Shown here in pieces: positions 16,012-23,716 of a stretch of 64,000 nucleotides of DNA; position 1 is the stretch's first letter, and the number at the start of each line of letters is the position of its first letter. The position numbers were made by a program, and so were the translations under genes. The notes beneath the pieces are model-generated. The model searched no databases and was not told the DNA's origin. It worked only from the letters and a program-made list of their open reading frames with translations. Source of the DNA: an uncultured Lachnospiraceae bacterium (GTDB lineage: Bacteria > Bacillota > Clostridia > Lachnospirales > Lachnospiraceae); contig CALWBQ010000049.1 of assembly GCA_944376125.1 (NCBI GenBank), positions 1 through 64,000 on the forward strand. Direction: 5' to 3'.

Positions 16012-17151
16012 ATGCTGATATTTGATGAGACAGAGAGACGATGGGCGGATGAGGTATTCCAAAAGATTGAAAAGAAGATGGAAGCCACAGTTCAGCGCTC
16101 GGCTGGAATGATTCCCTACCGCACAGAAAATGGCAGATTTGAGAATATGGCGGAAAAAAATATTTGCTGGTGGACCAATGGCTTTTGGGAAGGTCTGCTG
16201 TGGCTGCTGTATGACAGGACAAATAAAGGCTTATACCGGACTGCTGCTGAGGAAGGGGAGAGGATGCTGGATGGCGCATTTGCCCAATATCCCCGCCTGC
16301 ATCACGATGTCGGTTTCTTGTGGCAGCTGTCAGCGGGGCTGAATTATAAGATTACAGGGAATGAACAGTCCCGCCTGCGGGCTCTGTATGCAGCGGTGCT
16401 GCTGATGAGCCGATTTAATTTGGCCGGCGGATATATCCGGGCCTGGAATGATTATCCGGATGAAGATACATCGGGCTGGGCGATTATTGACACTATGATG
16501 AATCTCTCGATTCTCTACTGGGCAGCCAAGGAGATGGGCGACGCGCGCTTTGCGCGTGTCGCCAGAGCTCACGCGGATAAAACGATGAGGCACCACATGC
16601 GCCCGGACGGGAGTGCAAAACACATTGTGATTTATGATCCTGAGACAGGAGAAGAGCTGGGAGAAGACGGAGGGCAGGGGTACTGCAGAGGCAGCTCATG
16701 GAGCAGGGGGCAGGCGTGGGCCCTATACGGATTTCTGATCAGCTATAAGCATACCAGACAGGAGGAATACCTAGATACATCCAAGCGGGCGGCAAATTAT
16801 TTTATTTCTAATGTGTGGCAGGATTGGCTGCCAAGGTGCGACTTCCGAAGTCCGAAAGAACCGGTGATATACGATGCGTCTGCAGGTGCTATCGCGGCCT
16901 GCGGCCTGTTGGAGCTGGCGGAAGAGCTGCCTCAGGAGGAAGGAACTGTTTATCAAAAAGCTGCCCTGTGCCTGCTGAAAGAGATGGAGCGCCATTTCTG
17001 CAGATGGGATCAGGAGACGGACGGAATTCTCTATTTCGGCTCCGTCAACTATAAAGAAAAAGAGGGGCGCAACCGATATCTGGTTTACAGCGACTTTTTC
17101 TTTACACAGGCGGTTTTGGCTGTATTGGGTTCAAAATTAGAAATATGGTGA
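16012..17151 (+). CDS. GH88 unsaturated glucuronyl hydrolase
   Basis: This 379-residue cytoplasmic protein has the (alpha/alpha)6 barrel of GH88. It hydrates and removes the delta-4,5 unsaturated uronic acid left by polysaccharide lyases. Signatures are 'CWWTNGFWEGLLWLLYD' (residues about 45-62), 'HHDVGFLW' (about 96-103, first catalytic Asp) and 'SGWAIIDTMMNLSILYW' (second catalytic Asp, about 160). 'CRGSSWSRGQAWALYGF' completes the active site. No signal peptide is present, so it acts on imported substrate, consistent with the upstream importer. A 12-bp hairpin lies inside the gene (16537-16563). Confidence 0.93.
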   Translation: MLIFDETERRWADEVFQKIEKKMEATVQRSAGMIPYRTENGRFENMAEKNICWWTNGFWEGLLWLLYDRTNKGLYRTAAEEGERMLDGAFAQYPRLHHDVGFLWQLSAGLNYKITGNEQSRLRALYAAVLLMSRFNLAGGYIRAWNDYPDEDTSGWAIIDTMMNLSILYWAAKEMGDARFARVARAHADKTMRHHMRPDGSAKHIVIYDPETGEELGEDGGQGYCRGSSWSRGQAWALYGFLISYKHTRQEEYLDTSKRAANYFISNVWQDWLPRCDFRSPKEPVIYDASAGAIAACGLLELAEELPQEEGTVYQKAALCLLKEMERHFCRWDQETDGILYFGSVNYKEKEGRNRYLVYSDFFFTQAVLAVLGSKLEIW

Positions 17152-17161
17152 GAGGTACAAT

Positions 17162-18163
17162 ATGAAAATCTTGGTATCCGTGGGAGACGGGCAGGTGAAA
17201 GACAGCTTCTTTACACCTCGCACGATTCAAAAGCTGGAGGCAATGGGGACAGTTATCTACAATAAAACTGGCCGGCAGAGCTTTACAAAACAGGAACTGA
17301 TAGACAACATTGGGGATGTCGATGTTCTGTTTTCCGGGTGGGGGACACCGGCTGTGGACAGGGATGTCCTGCAGCATGCAGACCGCCTGAAGATTCACGC
17401 GCATACGGGGGGATCCGTGGCCAGCTATGTCTCAAAAGAAGAATATGACCGGGGCATTATTGTCCTGAGCGGAAATGATATTTTTGCCAAAAGTGTGGCA
17501 GAGGGCTGCCTGTGTTATACGCTGATGTCACTGAGGCGGAATGATGAATTTCTTGCGTCCATGCGCAGCGGCGGATGGAGATTGGAAAATGGATGGAATC
17601 ATGGCTTGATCGGGAAGAAGGTCGGGATCGTTGGTTTCGGGGCGATTTCCCGGTATTATATGCAGCTTCTGTCCTGGTTTGAGCCGGATTTATACATTGC
17701 TTCCCGATATATAACCGAGGAGGAGGCTCGCAGATTTGGAGCTAAGAGAGCATCACTGGACAAAATTTTTTCTGAGTGTGATGTCATATCTCTCCATGCG
17801 GCCTGGAATAAAGACACCGAGGGGATGATCGGCGAAGAACTTATGAAGAAAATTAAGCCGGGAGCTCTGTTTGTGAATACTGCAAGAGGGCAGTTGGTGG
17901 AGAAGGACGCTCTGTACCGGGAATTGGCTACCGGCCGTTTCCGGGCTGTCATCGATGTCTACCATGATGAGCCGCTGCCGAGAGAAGATGAGCTTCGGAC
18001 CATGCCTGGCGTTATGCTCTTCCCTCATATGGCAGGGCCTACATTTGATATGCGGGAGCAGGTGACGCTGAGATTGATTCAGGATGTGGAAAATATTTAT
18101 GCTGGAAGACCATACCGGGATGCCATTCCATATGAGTACGCGGTTCGCATGAGCGTGCAGTAG
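17162..18163 (+). CDS. D-2-hydroxyacid dehydrogenase
   Basis: This 333-residue NAD-dependent D-isomer 2-hydroxyacid dehydrogenase has the nucleotide motif 'GFGAIS' at about residues 159-164 and the catalytic triad Arg ('NTARG', about 239-243), Glu ('HDEP', about 268-271) and His ('PHMAG', about 287). It lies 10 bases after GH88. In a uronate locus such an enzyme could reduce or oxidise a keto-uronate intermediate, but the actual substrate is not readable from sequence. Family members with this operon position are often misannotated as phosphoglycerate dehydrogenase. Confidence 0.88.
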   Translation: MKILVSVGDGQVKDSFFTPRTIQKLEAMGTVIYNKTGRQSFTKQELIDNIGDVDVLFSGWGTPAVDRDVLQHADRLKIHAHTGGSVASYVSKEEYDRGIIVLSGNDIFAKSVAEGCLCYTLMSLRRNDEFLASMRSGGWRLENGWNHGLIGKKVGIVGFGAISRYYMQLLSWFEPDLYIASRYITEEEARRFGAKRASLDKIFSECDVISLHAAWNKDTEGMIGEELMKKIKPGALFVNTARGQLVEKDALYRELATGRFRAVIDVYHDEPLPREDELRTMPGVMLFPHMAGPTFDMREQVTLRLIQDVENIYAGRPYRDAIPYEYAVRMSVQ

Positions 18164-18176
18164 AGGGAGAGACATT

Positions 18177-19007
18177 ATGAAGCTGGCGATCAGTACATTG
18201 CCGTTTAAGGACTGGAGTTTAGAGAATACTCTAAAGTGCTGCAAGGGAGCAGGGTACGATGCGGTTGAGATCAGGATGGACTACCACGGCTGGTCTGACC
18301 GCTCCCTTTCGGATGGCAGCTATAGGGCTGCAGCCCGGGAGATTGCGGAGAGCGGCTTGCGTGTCAGTGATTTGGGGAGCGGGATTGTTCTCAATGAGTA
18401 CCATAAGAAAGACTTGGAAGAATTGGTTCGGCTGCTGGAGATTGCTGAGCTGCTGCATGCAGAGGGGGTTCGGATTATGCTGGGAAATATCCGGCTGAGA
18501 GCCGACACACCGGTTCCGCGCCTTGACAGGGAAGGCATCATCCGTTGGATGGAAGAGGCAGACAGAGTGGCCGGAAACTGCGGCAAGGAGATATGGGTGG
18601 AAACTCACAATGAGTTTGCAACAGGAAAAGCGCTGAATGAATTGTATAAAGAAACGCCGTTAGAACATACAAAGGTAATTTGGGATATTATGCATCCTCT
18701 GGAACAAGGAGAGTCCATCGAGGAGACGATGAGATATCTGGGACCGAAGATTGTGCATGTCCATATTAAAGATGGCCTTCCCTGGGGAGATCCTGTCCGG
18801 CTGATTTGGAAATATACCAGAATAGGAGAGGGGATCATTCCCATACGGCAGATCATGAGCTTGCTTTATCTGGCTGACTATCAGGGATATTATTCGCTAG
18901 AGTGGGAGAGCGCATGGCGAAAAGAGCTGGAAGCGCTTCAGTGCGATATGCAGGAGGTCGAGGCATTTCCGCAGTTTATGAGACGGTTAGCAATGGAAAG
19001 ACAATAA
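18177..19007 (+). CDS. Sugar phosphate isomerase/epimerase family protein
   Basis: This 276-residue protein has the xylose-isomerase/AP-endonuclease-2 TIM-barrel fold. Metal-ligand motifs are visible: 'EIWVETHNEF' (Glu, His), 'KVIWDIMHP' (Asp, His), 'IVHVHIKDG' (His) and a terminal 'YYSLEWE' (Glu). The family includes epimerases, isomerases and 3-dehydro-sugar enzymes. It is 13 bases after the dehydrogenase gene, and the pair suggests an oxidation plus isomerisation of a uronate or keto-sugar. Exact reaction unknown. Confidence 0.88.
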   Translation: MKLAISTLPFKDWSLENTLKCCKGAGYDAVEIRMDYHGWSDRSLSDGSYRAAAREIAESGLRVSDLGSGIVLNEYHKKDLEELVRLLEIAELLHAEGVRIMLGNIRLRADTPVPRLDREGIIRWMEEADRVAGNCGKEIWVETHNEFATGKALNELYKETPLEHTKVIWDIMHPLEQGESIEETMRYLGPKIVHVHIKDGLPWGDPVRLIWKYTRIGEGIIPIRQIMSLLYLADYQGYYSLEWESAWRKELEALQCDMQEVEAFPQFMRRLAMERQ

Positions 19008-19030
19008 TTATATAACAAAGGAGAAGAAAA

Positions 19031-19750
19031 ATGGCGATTGCGATTGTAAGAAAAGAAGACATGAAGGCAGAATTTGTGGATGGGTTTGCGAAAACAGAAC
19101 TGCTTCCAGGCAGTTTCCCAGGGGTATACAACTATAAATGCTATTTGAAAGCGGGCTATACGGTTTCCCCGGAAAAATATGCAGATAAAAGTGCTGTATA
19201 TTGCTTTACCAGCGGAACGGGATATGTAACAACGCCGAATTGGGCTCGCAATATTACGGAATTGTCCTTCTTTGTTGCTGATTTTGACAACAGTGACTTT
19301 GCTATTCATGCAGCCACAGATATGGAATTTTTGTGCCTGGTGATGGATATGAGTGAGGAAGACAAGAAGGCCCAGGATGCCTGCCACACGACACTTCCCT
19401 TCTTTGCTTCTTTCTCCGAGTGCCGAGAGTACACTCAGGACTGCAAAGGCCCCCATACCAGGAGCTGGCAGGTGCTTTACAGAGGTGAGATCGGCAGGAA
19501 CCTGATGGGCGTGGTAAAGGCGGTAGGAGAAGGGACGGTAGAAAAAGGACACCCGGCTGTTGACCAGTGGAATTACGGGCTGGACAATGCTGATTTCACC
19601 TTGACAGTTGAGAATGAGCATGTGGCGCATCACGCAGGGGACTGGAGCTTTGTGCCGGCTGGCCTTGATCATTCTTTGACGGCTGAGCCGGGGAAAGAGG
19701 TGGCTTATATCTGGTTTGAGCGTTTTGTAAAGCCGTTGACAGACAATTAA
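19031..19750 (+). CDS. Cupin-domain protein of uronate operon
   Basis: This 239-residue protein is most likely a two-domain cupin. The second half has 'ENEHVAHHAGDWSFVPAGLDHSL', with His residues in a cupin-like arrangement and the 'G-x-W-x-F-x-P-x-G-x-x-H' motif. The first half is a degenerate cupin. Bicupins near uronate genes include KduI-like isomerases and dehydratases, but this protein is not clearly one of them. AAAGGAGAAG precedes the ATG. It ends the operon; a strong terminator follows 41 bases later. Confidence 0.75.
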   Translation: MAIAIVRKEDMKAEFVDGFAKTELLPGSFPGVYNYKCYLKAGYTVSPEKYADKSAVYCFTSGTGYVTTPNWARNITELSFFVADFDNSDFAIHAATDMEFLCLVMDMSEEDKKAQDACHTTLPFFASFSECREYTQDCKGPHTRSWQVLYRGEIGRNLMGVVKAVGEGTVEKGHPAVDQWNYGLDNADFTLTVENEHVAHHAGDWSFVPAGLDHSLTAEPGKEVAYIWFERFVKPLTDN

Positions 19751-19787
19751 AAATGTGACAGCTTTTCCTAGGAGTCTGTCAGAAAAT

Positions 19788-19840
19788 AAAAGCCTCAATG
19801 CCGCTTCTCTGCTTCGGGACAACGCGGCATTGGGGCTTTT
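19788..19840 (+). terminator. Terminator of the uronate operon
   Basis: AGCCTCAATGCCGC pairs with GCGGCATTGGGGCT (one G-U) with flanking A and T runs; the loop is 19 bases. The A-tract before the stem would also let it work on the minus strand. Confidence 0.85.
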
Positions 19841-19944
19841 GCCGTCTGATATAACTGCTGCCAATCTCTGGCTTGCCAGAGCGGGGGGAATATGATACAC
19901 TGGAGAAGGACAACGAAAATTGGAAAAGCGGGGTACAGACAGAG

Positions 19945-20493
19945 ATGAAGAGAGTGATACTGCCCATCATTTTGCTTGTCCTGATGATTGTAATAATAAG
20001 AGTAAGCTCTGGCGGTGACAGCATGACAATCCGCCCGGAAGAGTTTTCGCAGGAAACCCGGGAAATTCTGGAAATTTTTCAAGATGAGGCGATGCTCTTT
20101 GATTATACTGTTGACAGGACGGTAGAGTCAAAGATCATTGGCATTTGGGTCTGTGAGGATGGAAATTGGCAGACTGCGGGGAGTTCTGCAGGCCGTGCGG
20201 GGACTCCGAAAGAGAAAATTGCTGTCAAGATTTCGGAAGATAGCTGTGCCGTTTTTGACATTGACGGCAGCGGAAATGCAGAAGTCATCTGTGATTTACC
20301 AGGCGGTTTTCAGGCTGCGGGAAGCTGGACAGAATACAGGCTGTCAGAGCCTGCGGATATTGAACTGGGGAGAGATATTGTACTGTGGGCAAGATTTGAC
20401 GGGGCAGAGGGAGATCAAATTTCGGATTTCAGAACGGTTTCCTGCGATTCTGGGGTTGCAGTGACAGTGCAGTTTATGGGGGAGAAAGTATAA
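19945..20493 (+). CDS. Small membrane-anchored or secreted protein, unknown
   Basis: A 182-residue protein with an uncleaved or signal-type helix at residues 2-20 ('RVILPIILLVLMIVIIRV') and a soluble remainder of about 160 residues, acidic and rich in Asp/Glu, with no Cys lipobox. I do not recognise the family. The frame also opens at TTG 19873, but TATGAT at 19891-19896 looks like a promoter -10, so the start should lie after it; ATG 19945 is preferred though its ribosome site is weak. It is a single-gene unit between two catabolic operons. Confidence 0.6.
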   Translation: MKRVILPIILLVLMIVIIRVSSGGDSMTIRPEEFSQETREILEIFQDEAMLFDYTVDRTVESKIIGIWVCEDGNWQTAGSSAGRAGTPKEKIAVKISEDSCAVFDIDGSGNAEVICDLPGGFQAAGSWTEYRLSEPADIELGRDIVLWARFDGAEGDQISDFRTVSCDSGVAVTVQFMGEKV

Positions 20494-20516
20494 CAAAGGT
20501 GAAATATGATTTTATG

Positions 20517-20552
20517 AAGGAGGATGTTCCGTGGAGGAGTCCTCTTTTTTTA
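20517..20552 (+). terminator. Weak terminator after the unknown membrane protein
   Basis: GAGGA and TCCTC form a short stem with a 15-base loop, followed by seven T. The remaining bases to 20752 hold promoter-like AT-rich sequence (TATAAT at about 20614-20619) without a good -35. Confidence 0.5.
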
Positions 20553-20752
20553 TGTCCGGAAAGGCAAAATGCACAACGATATATGGACTGAAAGAGAGAA
20601 AACATGTAATATCTATATAATTTAGCAGGAAAAAACAGTGAAACAATTATAAAAGTTCCACAATTGCGCGGGGATATTTCAAATTGAGTTTCAACATGCG
20701 TGGCCGTAAAATGAAATCAGCAGGGAAACATTGCATAAAGGAGGATAAAAGC

Positions 20753-21418
20753 ATGGATGTAAAACGGAACGATGTTGAGAGAATCATTGACGCTTCTTTG
20801 GGGGCGACACCTGCGCCGACTCTTCAGCAGGTAGAAGATTTTGTGAGAAAAACATTGAATTACAACTTTGCAACAACTTTGACGGAACCATATTTTATTA
20901 AGGGGAATGCGGAGATTCTCCATGATGCTGGAAAACAGCTGGTAACCGTTATCGCCTACCCTCTGGGAGGAATGACCCATGAAGCGAAGCTGTACCAGGC
21001 AAAGCAGGCTCTGCGGGATGGGGCAGATGAGCTGGATGTGTCTATGGATGTCAGTGCTTTTAAGTCAGGCAAGTACGATTATGTAAAGGAAGAGCTGAAG
21101 CCATTTGTGGACATTATGGATGGGAAAATTTTAAAGATGATCTATTTTGCCAGCCTTTTATCTGAGGACGAGCAGCTTAGGGCGGCAGAGATTGCTCTGG
21201 ATCTGGGAATCCCCTACTTAAAGACAAATACAGGATATGGATTTGTCACTTCTCTCGATCAGGTGAGCCTGATCAAGAATCGCTACCACGATGAGATTAA
21301 GGTTATGGCCTCCGGCGGCGTGAGAACAAAGGAAGATGCCATTGCCATGGTAAAAGCAGGGGCAGACCGGATCGCCACCAGCTCTTCGTTTAAGATCGTG
21401 GACAGTTTTGATGAATAA
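20753..21418 (+). CDS. DeoC-type aldolase paralogue, atypical active site
   Basis: This 221-residue TIM-barrel protein belongs to the deoxyribose-phosphate aldolase (DeoC) family. ATG 20753 sits 7 bases after AAAGGAGGATAAAA. The Asp of 'ELDVSMD' and the Schiff-base Lys of 'YLKTNTGYG' (about 159-168) are present. The second conserved lysine, in the family's 'K-x-A-G-G-x-R-T' motif, is replaced by Met ('VMASGGVRT'), so its chemistry may differ from normal DERA. The next gene is a full-motif paralogue, 17 bases downstream. Together they head a PTS operon and probably cleave a phosphorylated sugar or polyol. Confidence 0.88.
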   Translation: MDVKRNDVERIIDASLGATPAPTLQQVEDFVRKTLNYNFATTLTEPYFIKGNAEILHDAGKQLVTVIAYPLGGMTHEAKLYQAKQALRDGADELDVSMDVSAFKSGKYDYVKEELKPFVDIMDGKILKMIYFASLLSEDEQLRAAEIALDLGIPYLKTNTGYGFVTSLDQVSLIKNRYHDEIKVMASGGVRTKEDAIAMVKAGADRIATSSSFKIVDSFDE

Positions 21419-21435
21419 AGAGGGAGGATTAAGAC

Positions 21436-22104
21436 ATGAATAAGAATGAGTTAGCACGTTACATTGATCAGACTAACCTGAAACCAGGAATGACAGAGGA
21501 ATTTATTACAGAATTTTGCCAGAAGGCAAAAGAGAATCACTTTGCCAGTGTCTGCATCCTGCCGAATATGATCGAGACAGCAGCCAAGGTTCTGAAAGGC
21601 TCTGACACAAAGGTATGCACAGTGATCAGTTTCCCGCTGGGGTTCGACCGGCCGGATGTAAAAATCTTTGAAACAGAAGATGCACTGGCAAAAGGTGCTG
21701 AGGAGATCGACCTGGTGATGAATGTTTCCGCTCTGAAATCTGAAAAATATGATGTTGTGGATGAGGAGCTGGAAGGCGTTGTAAAAGCCAGCCACGACAA
21801 GGGAGCAATTGTGAAACTGATTATTGAGACTCCTCTTCTGACGGAGGAACAGATTGTAAAAGCCTGCGAGCTGGCAGAGAAACACGGAGTAGACATTGTA
21901 AAGACTTCAACCGGATTTTCAGCAATGCTCCCCAGATCCACTTCTGTAGACGATGTTAAGCTGATTCGCCGTTCTGTGAAAAAGGAAACTGGCGTAAAGG
22001 CGGCAGGAGGTATCAGAACAACAGCAGATGCCTTGGCTATGATTGAAGCAGGGGCTACGAGGATCGGAGCCAGCGCGGGAGAAGAAATTATTAATGGCCT
22101 GTAA
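21436..22104 (+). CDS. deoC: Deoxyribose-phosphate aldolase (DeoC)
   Basis: This 222-residue class I aldolase has all three active-site elements: Asp ('EEIDLVMN'), the Schiff-base Lys ('DIVKTSTGFS') and the second Lys ('VKAAGGIRT'). Classical DeoC splits 2-deoxyribose-5-phosphate into acetaldehyde and glyceraldehyde-3-phosphate. In this PTS operon, with a dehydrogenase beside it, the true substrate may be another phosphorylated sugar. GAGGGAGGATTAAGAC precedes the ATG. It lies 17 bases after its paralogue and 17 before the IIA gene, so the cluster is one transcription unit. Confidence 0.92.
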   Translation: MNKNELARYIDQTNLKPGMTEEFITEFCQKAKENHFASVCILPNMIETAAKVLKGSDTKVCTVISFPLGFDRPDVKIFETEDALAKGAEEIDLVMNVSALKSEKYDVVDEELEGVVKASHDKGAIVKLIIETPLLTEEQIVKACELAEKHGVDIVKTSTGFSAMLPRSTSVDDVKLIRRSVKKETGVKAAGGIRTTADALAMIEAGATRIGASAGEEIINGL

Positions 22105-22121
22105 GAAGGGCGGAGGATCAG

Positions 22122-22574
22122 ATGAGTGAGCTGGTGAGCGTAAAGGATATTGAGCTGCATGTCCCGGCAGCGAACTGGCAGGAAGCGGTCAGGAAATCAG
22201 GCGCTATTTTGGTACACAATGGTTATGTGAAGGAAGAGTATGTGGATGCCATGATCCACACGGTGGAAACCCTGGGGCCGTATATTGTGGTGGCCCCGGG
22301 GCTGGCAATGCCCCATGCGAGAAGCTCCAACGGCGTCCTGAAAAGCGGGATCAGTATCATAACTCTGTCCAATCCTGTTGAGTTCGGCAACGAAAGCAAC
22401 GACCCGGTATATCTCCTTATCGGATTAGCAGGGAGCAATGATGATCTCCATTTAAAGATTGTGCAGACAATAGCTACGGTCTTTGAGGATGAGAGCATGA
22501 TGGGGCGGATTGCCGCATGTGAGAGCAAAGCAGCGATTGCAGAGATTTTTAATAACGTGGAGGTGGACGACTAA
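22122..22574 (+). CDS. PTS EIIA, ascorbate/mannitol type
   Basis: This 150-residue cytoplasmic phosphocarrier has the EIIA phosphohistidine motif 'AMPHARS' with His65. It receives phosphate from HPr and passes it to the EIIB encoded next. The last codon's stop overlaps the EIIB start (TAATG), giving translational coupling. It belongs to the group of EIIA subunits that serve ascorbate-family EIIC proteins. Confidence 0.93.
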   Translation: MSELVSVKDIELHVPAANWQEAVRKSGAILVHNGYVKEEYVDAMIHTVETLGPYIVVAPGLAMPHARSSNGVLKSGISIITLSNPVEFGNESNDPVYLLIGLAGSNDDLHLKIVQTIATVFEDESMMGRIAACESKAAIAEIFNNVEVDD

Positions 22575-22864
22575 TGTTGAATATTGTTGCGATTTGTGGA
22601 TGCGGAATGGGAAGCAGCGTAATCTTAAAGATGAACGCTGAGAAAGCCTTAAAAGAATTGGGCGTACCTGCAAAGCTGGAGGTCAGTGACAGTACAACCG
22701 GAAAGGGTGCGGCGAGGTCTGCGGATCTGGTATTGATTGGAAAAGAGTTGGCATATCTTGTGCGGGATATTGATAAGCCGATTATACAGCTCACCAGTTT
22801 TGTAAATAAACAGGAGATTAAAGATAAGCTGAAGGAATACTGTGAGGCCAACGGGCTCTTATAA
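22574..22864 (+). CDS. PTS EIIB, ascorbate type
   Basis: This 96-residue EIIB has the phosphocysteine loop 'ICGCGMGSS' with Cys8 near the N-terminus, followed by an alpha/beta fold. The CGxGxGSS form is typical of ascorbate-type (SgaB/UlaB) EIIB. It takes phosphate from EIIA His65 and delivers it to sugar bound in EIIC, whose gene lies after the dehydrogenase. Confidence 0.93.
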   Translation: MLNIVAICGCGMGSSVILKMNAEKALKELGVPAKLEVSDSTTGKGAARSADLVLIGKELAYLVRDIDKPIIQLTSFVNKQEIKDKLKEYCEANGLL

Positions 22865-22903
22865 GGAGATGCAGGCTGGAGACGATCAGACAGGAGGATA
22901 GAT

Positions 22904-23674
22904 ATGGGAAAATTTCAGGATCAGGTAGCAGTGATCACCGGCGCCGGGCAGGGGGCAGGCAAAAAGCTGGCAACGCGTTTTTATGAAGAAGGCGCAATTG
23001 TGTGCCTGCTGGATCTCAATGGGGCAAACCTGGAAAAGGTTGTAGAGGAAGTAAAGCCGCAGAAGGACCGCTTTGTGACGTATACGGTGGATGTCAGCAA
23101 CAGCAGTCAGGTGACTGCCGCGATAGAGGACATTGGAAGAAAATTTGGAAAGATCAATATTTTGATTAACAATGCAGGTGTTCTCCATAAAGGAATGATA
23201 GAGACTTCTTCTGATGATCACATCCAGCTGATGATCGGCGTGAACCTGATGGGACCGATGTACTGTACCCGCGCTGCGGTGCCGTATATGAAAGAAAATG
23301 GCGGCAATATCATCAATGTAGCTTCTATTTTGGCTACATTCCCTAACACTGGGTCAGGTGCCTATGGGGCGGCTAAGGCGGGGATGATTATCCTGACAAG
23401 AGTATGGGCAGCAGAACTGGCGCCGTATAATATTCGTGTAAACTGCTATGCTCCAGGCGTGCTGAATACGCCTATGGCAGAGGATGTTATTAAACATCGG
23501 GCGGAGAGCAAGCTGTCTCAGATTCCGCTGCGCCGCTTTGGGGAGACAGACGATGCGTTTAATCTGGTCAGCTTCTTCTGCTCAGAGGAGGCAAGCTATA
23601 TTACCGGACAGACCATCGGCCTTGACGGAGGAATCTGGGCGACGCAGACGCCGACGGCAGCTTGGAAATTATGA
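22904..23674 (+). CDS. Short-chain dehydrogenase/reductase
   Basis: This 256-residue SDR has the cofactor motif 'TGAGQGAG' (residues 12-19), 'NNAG' (about 88-91), and the catalytic Ser ('NVASIL') and Tyr-x-x-x-Lys ('YGAAK', about 152-156). It is inserted between EIIB and EIIC of the PTS, a place where polyol or sugar-phosphate dehydrogenases are often found (compare sorbitol and galactitol operons). It probably oxidises the imported phosphorylated polyol to a ketose for the aldolases. AGGAGG lies just upstream of the ATG. Confidence 0.92.
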   Translation: MGKFQDQVAVITGAGQGAGKKLATRFYEEGAIVCLLDLNGANLEKVVEEVKPQKDRFVTYTVDVSNSSQVTAAIEDIGRKFGKINILINNAGVLHKGMIETSSDDHIQLMIGVNLMGPMYCTRAAVPYMKENGGNIINVASILATFPNTGSGAYGAAKAGMIILTRVWAAELAPYNIRVNCYAPGVLNTPMAEDVIKHRAESKLSQIPLRRFGETDDAFNLVSFFCSEEASYITGQTIGLDGGIWATQTPTAAWKL

Positions 23675-23716
23675 TGAGATAAGAGAAGGTATGAATACAA
23701 ATGAAAGGGGGAGCTT

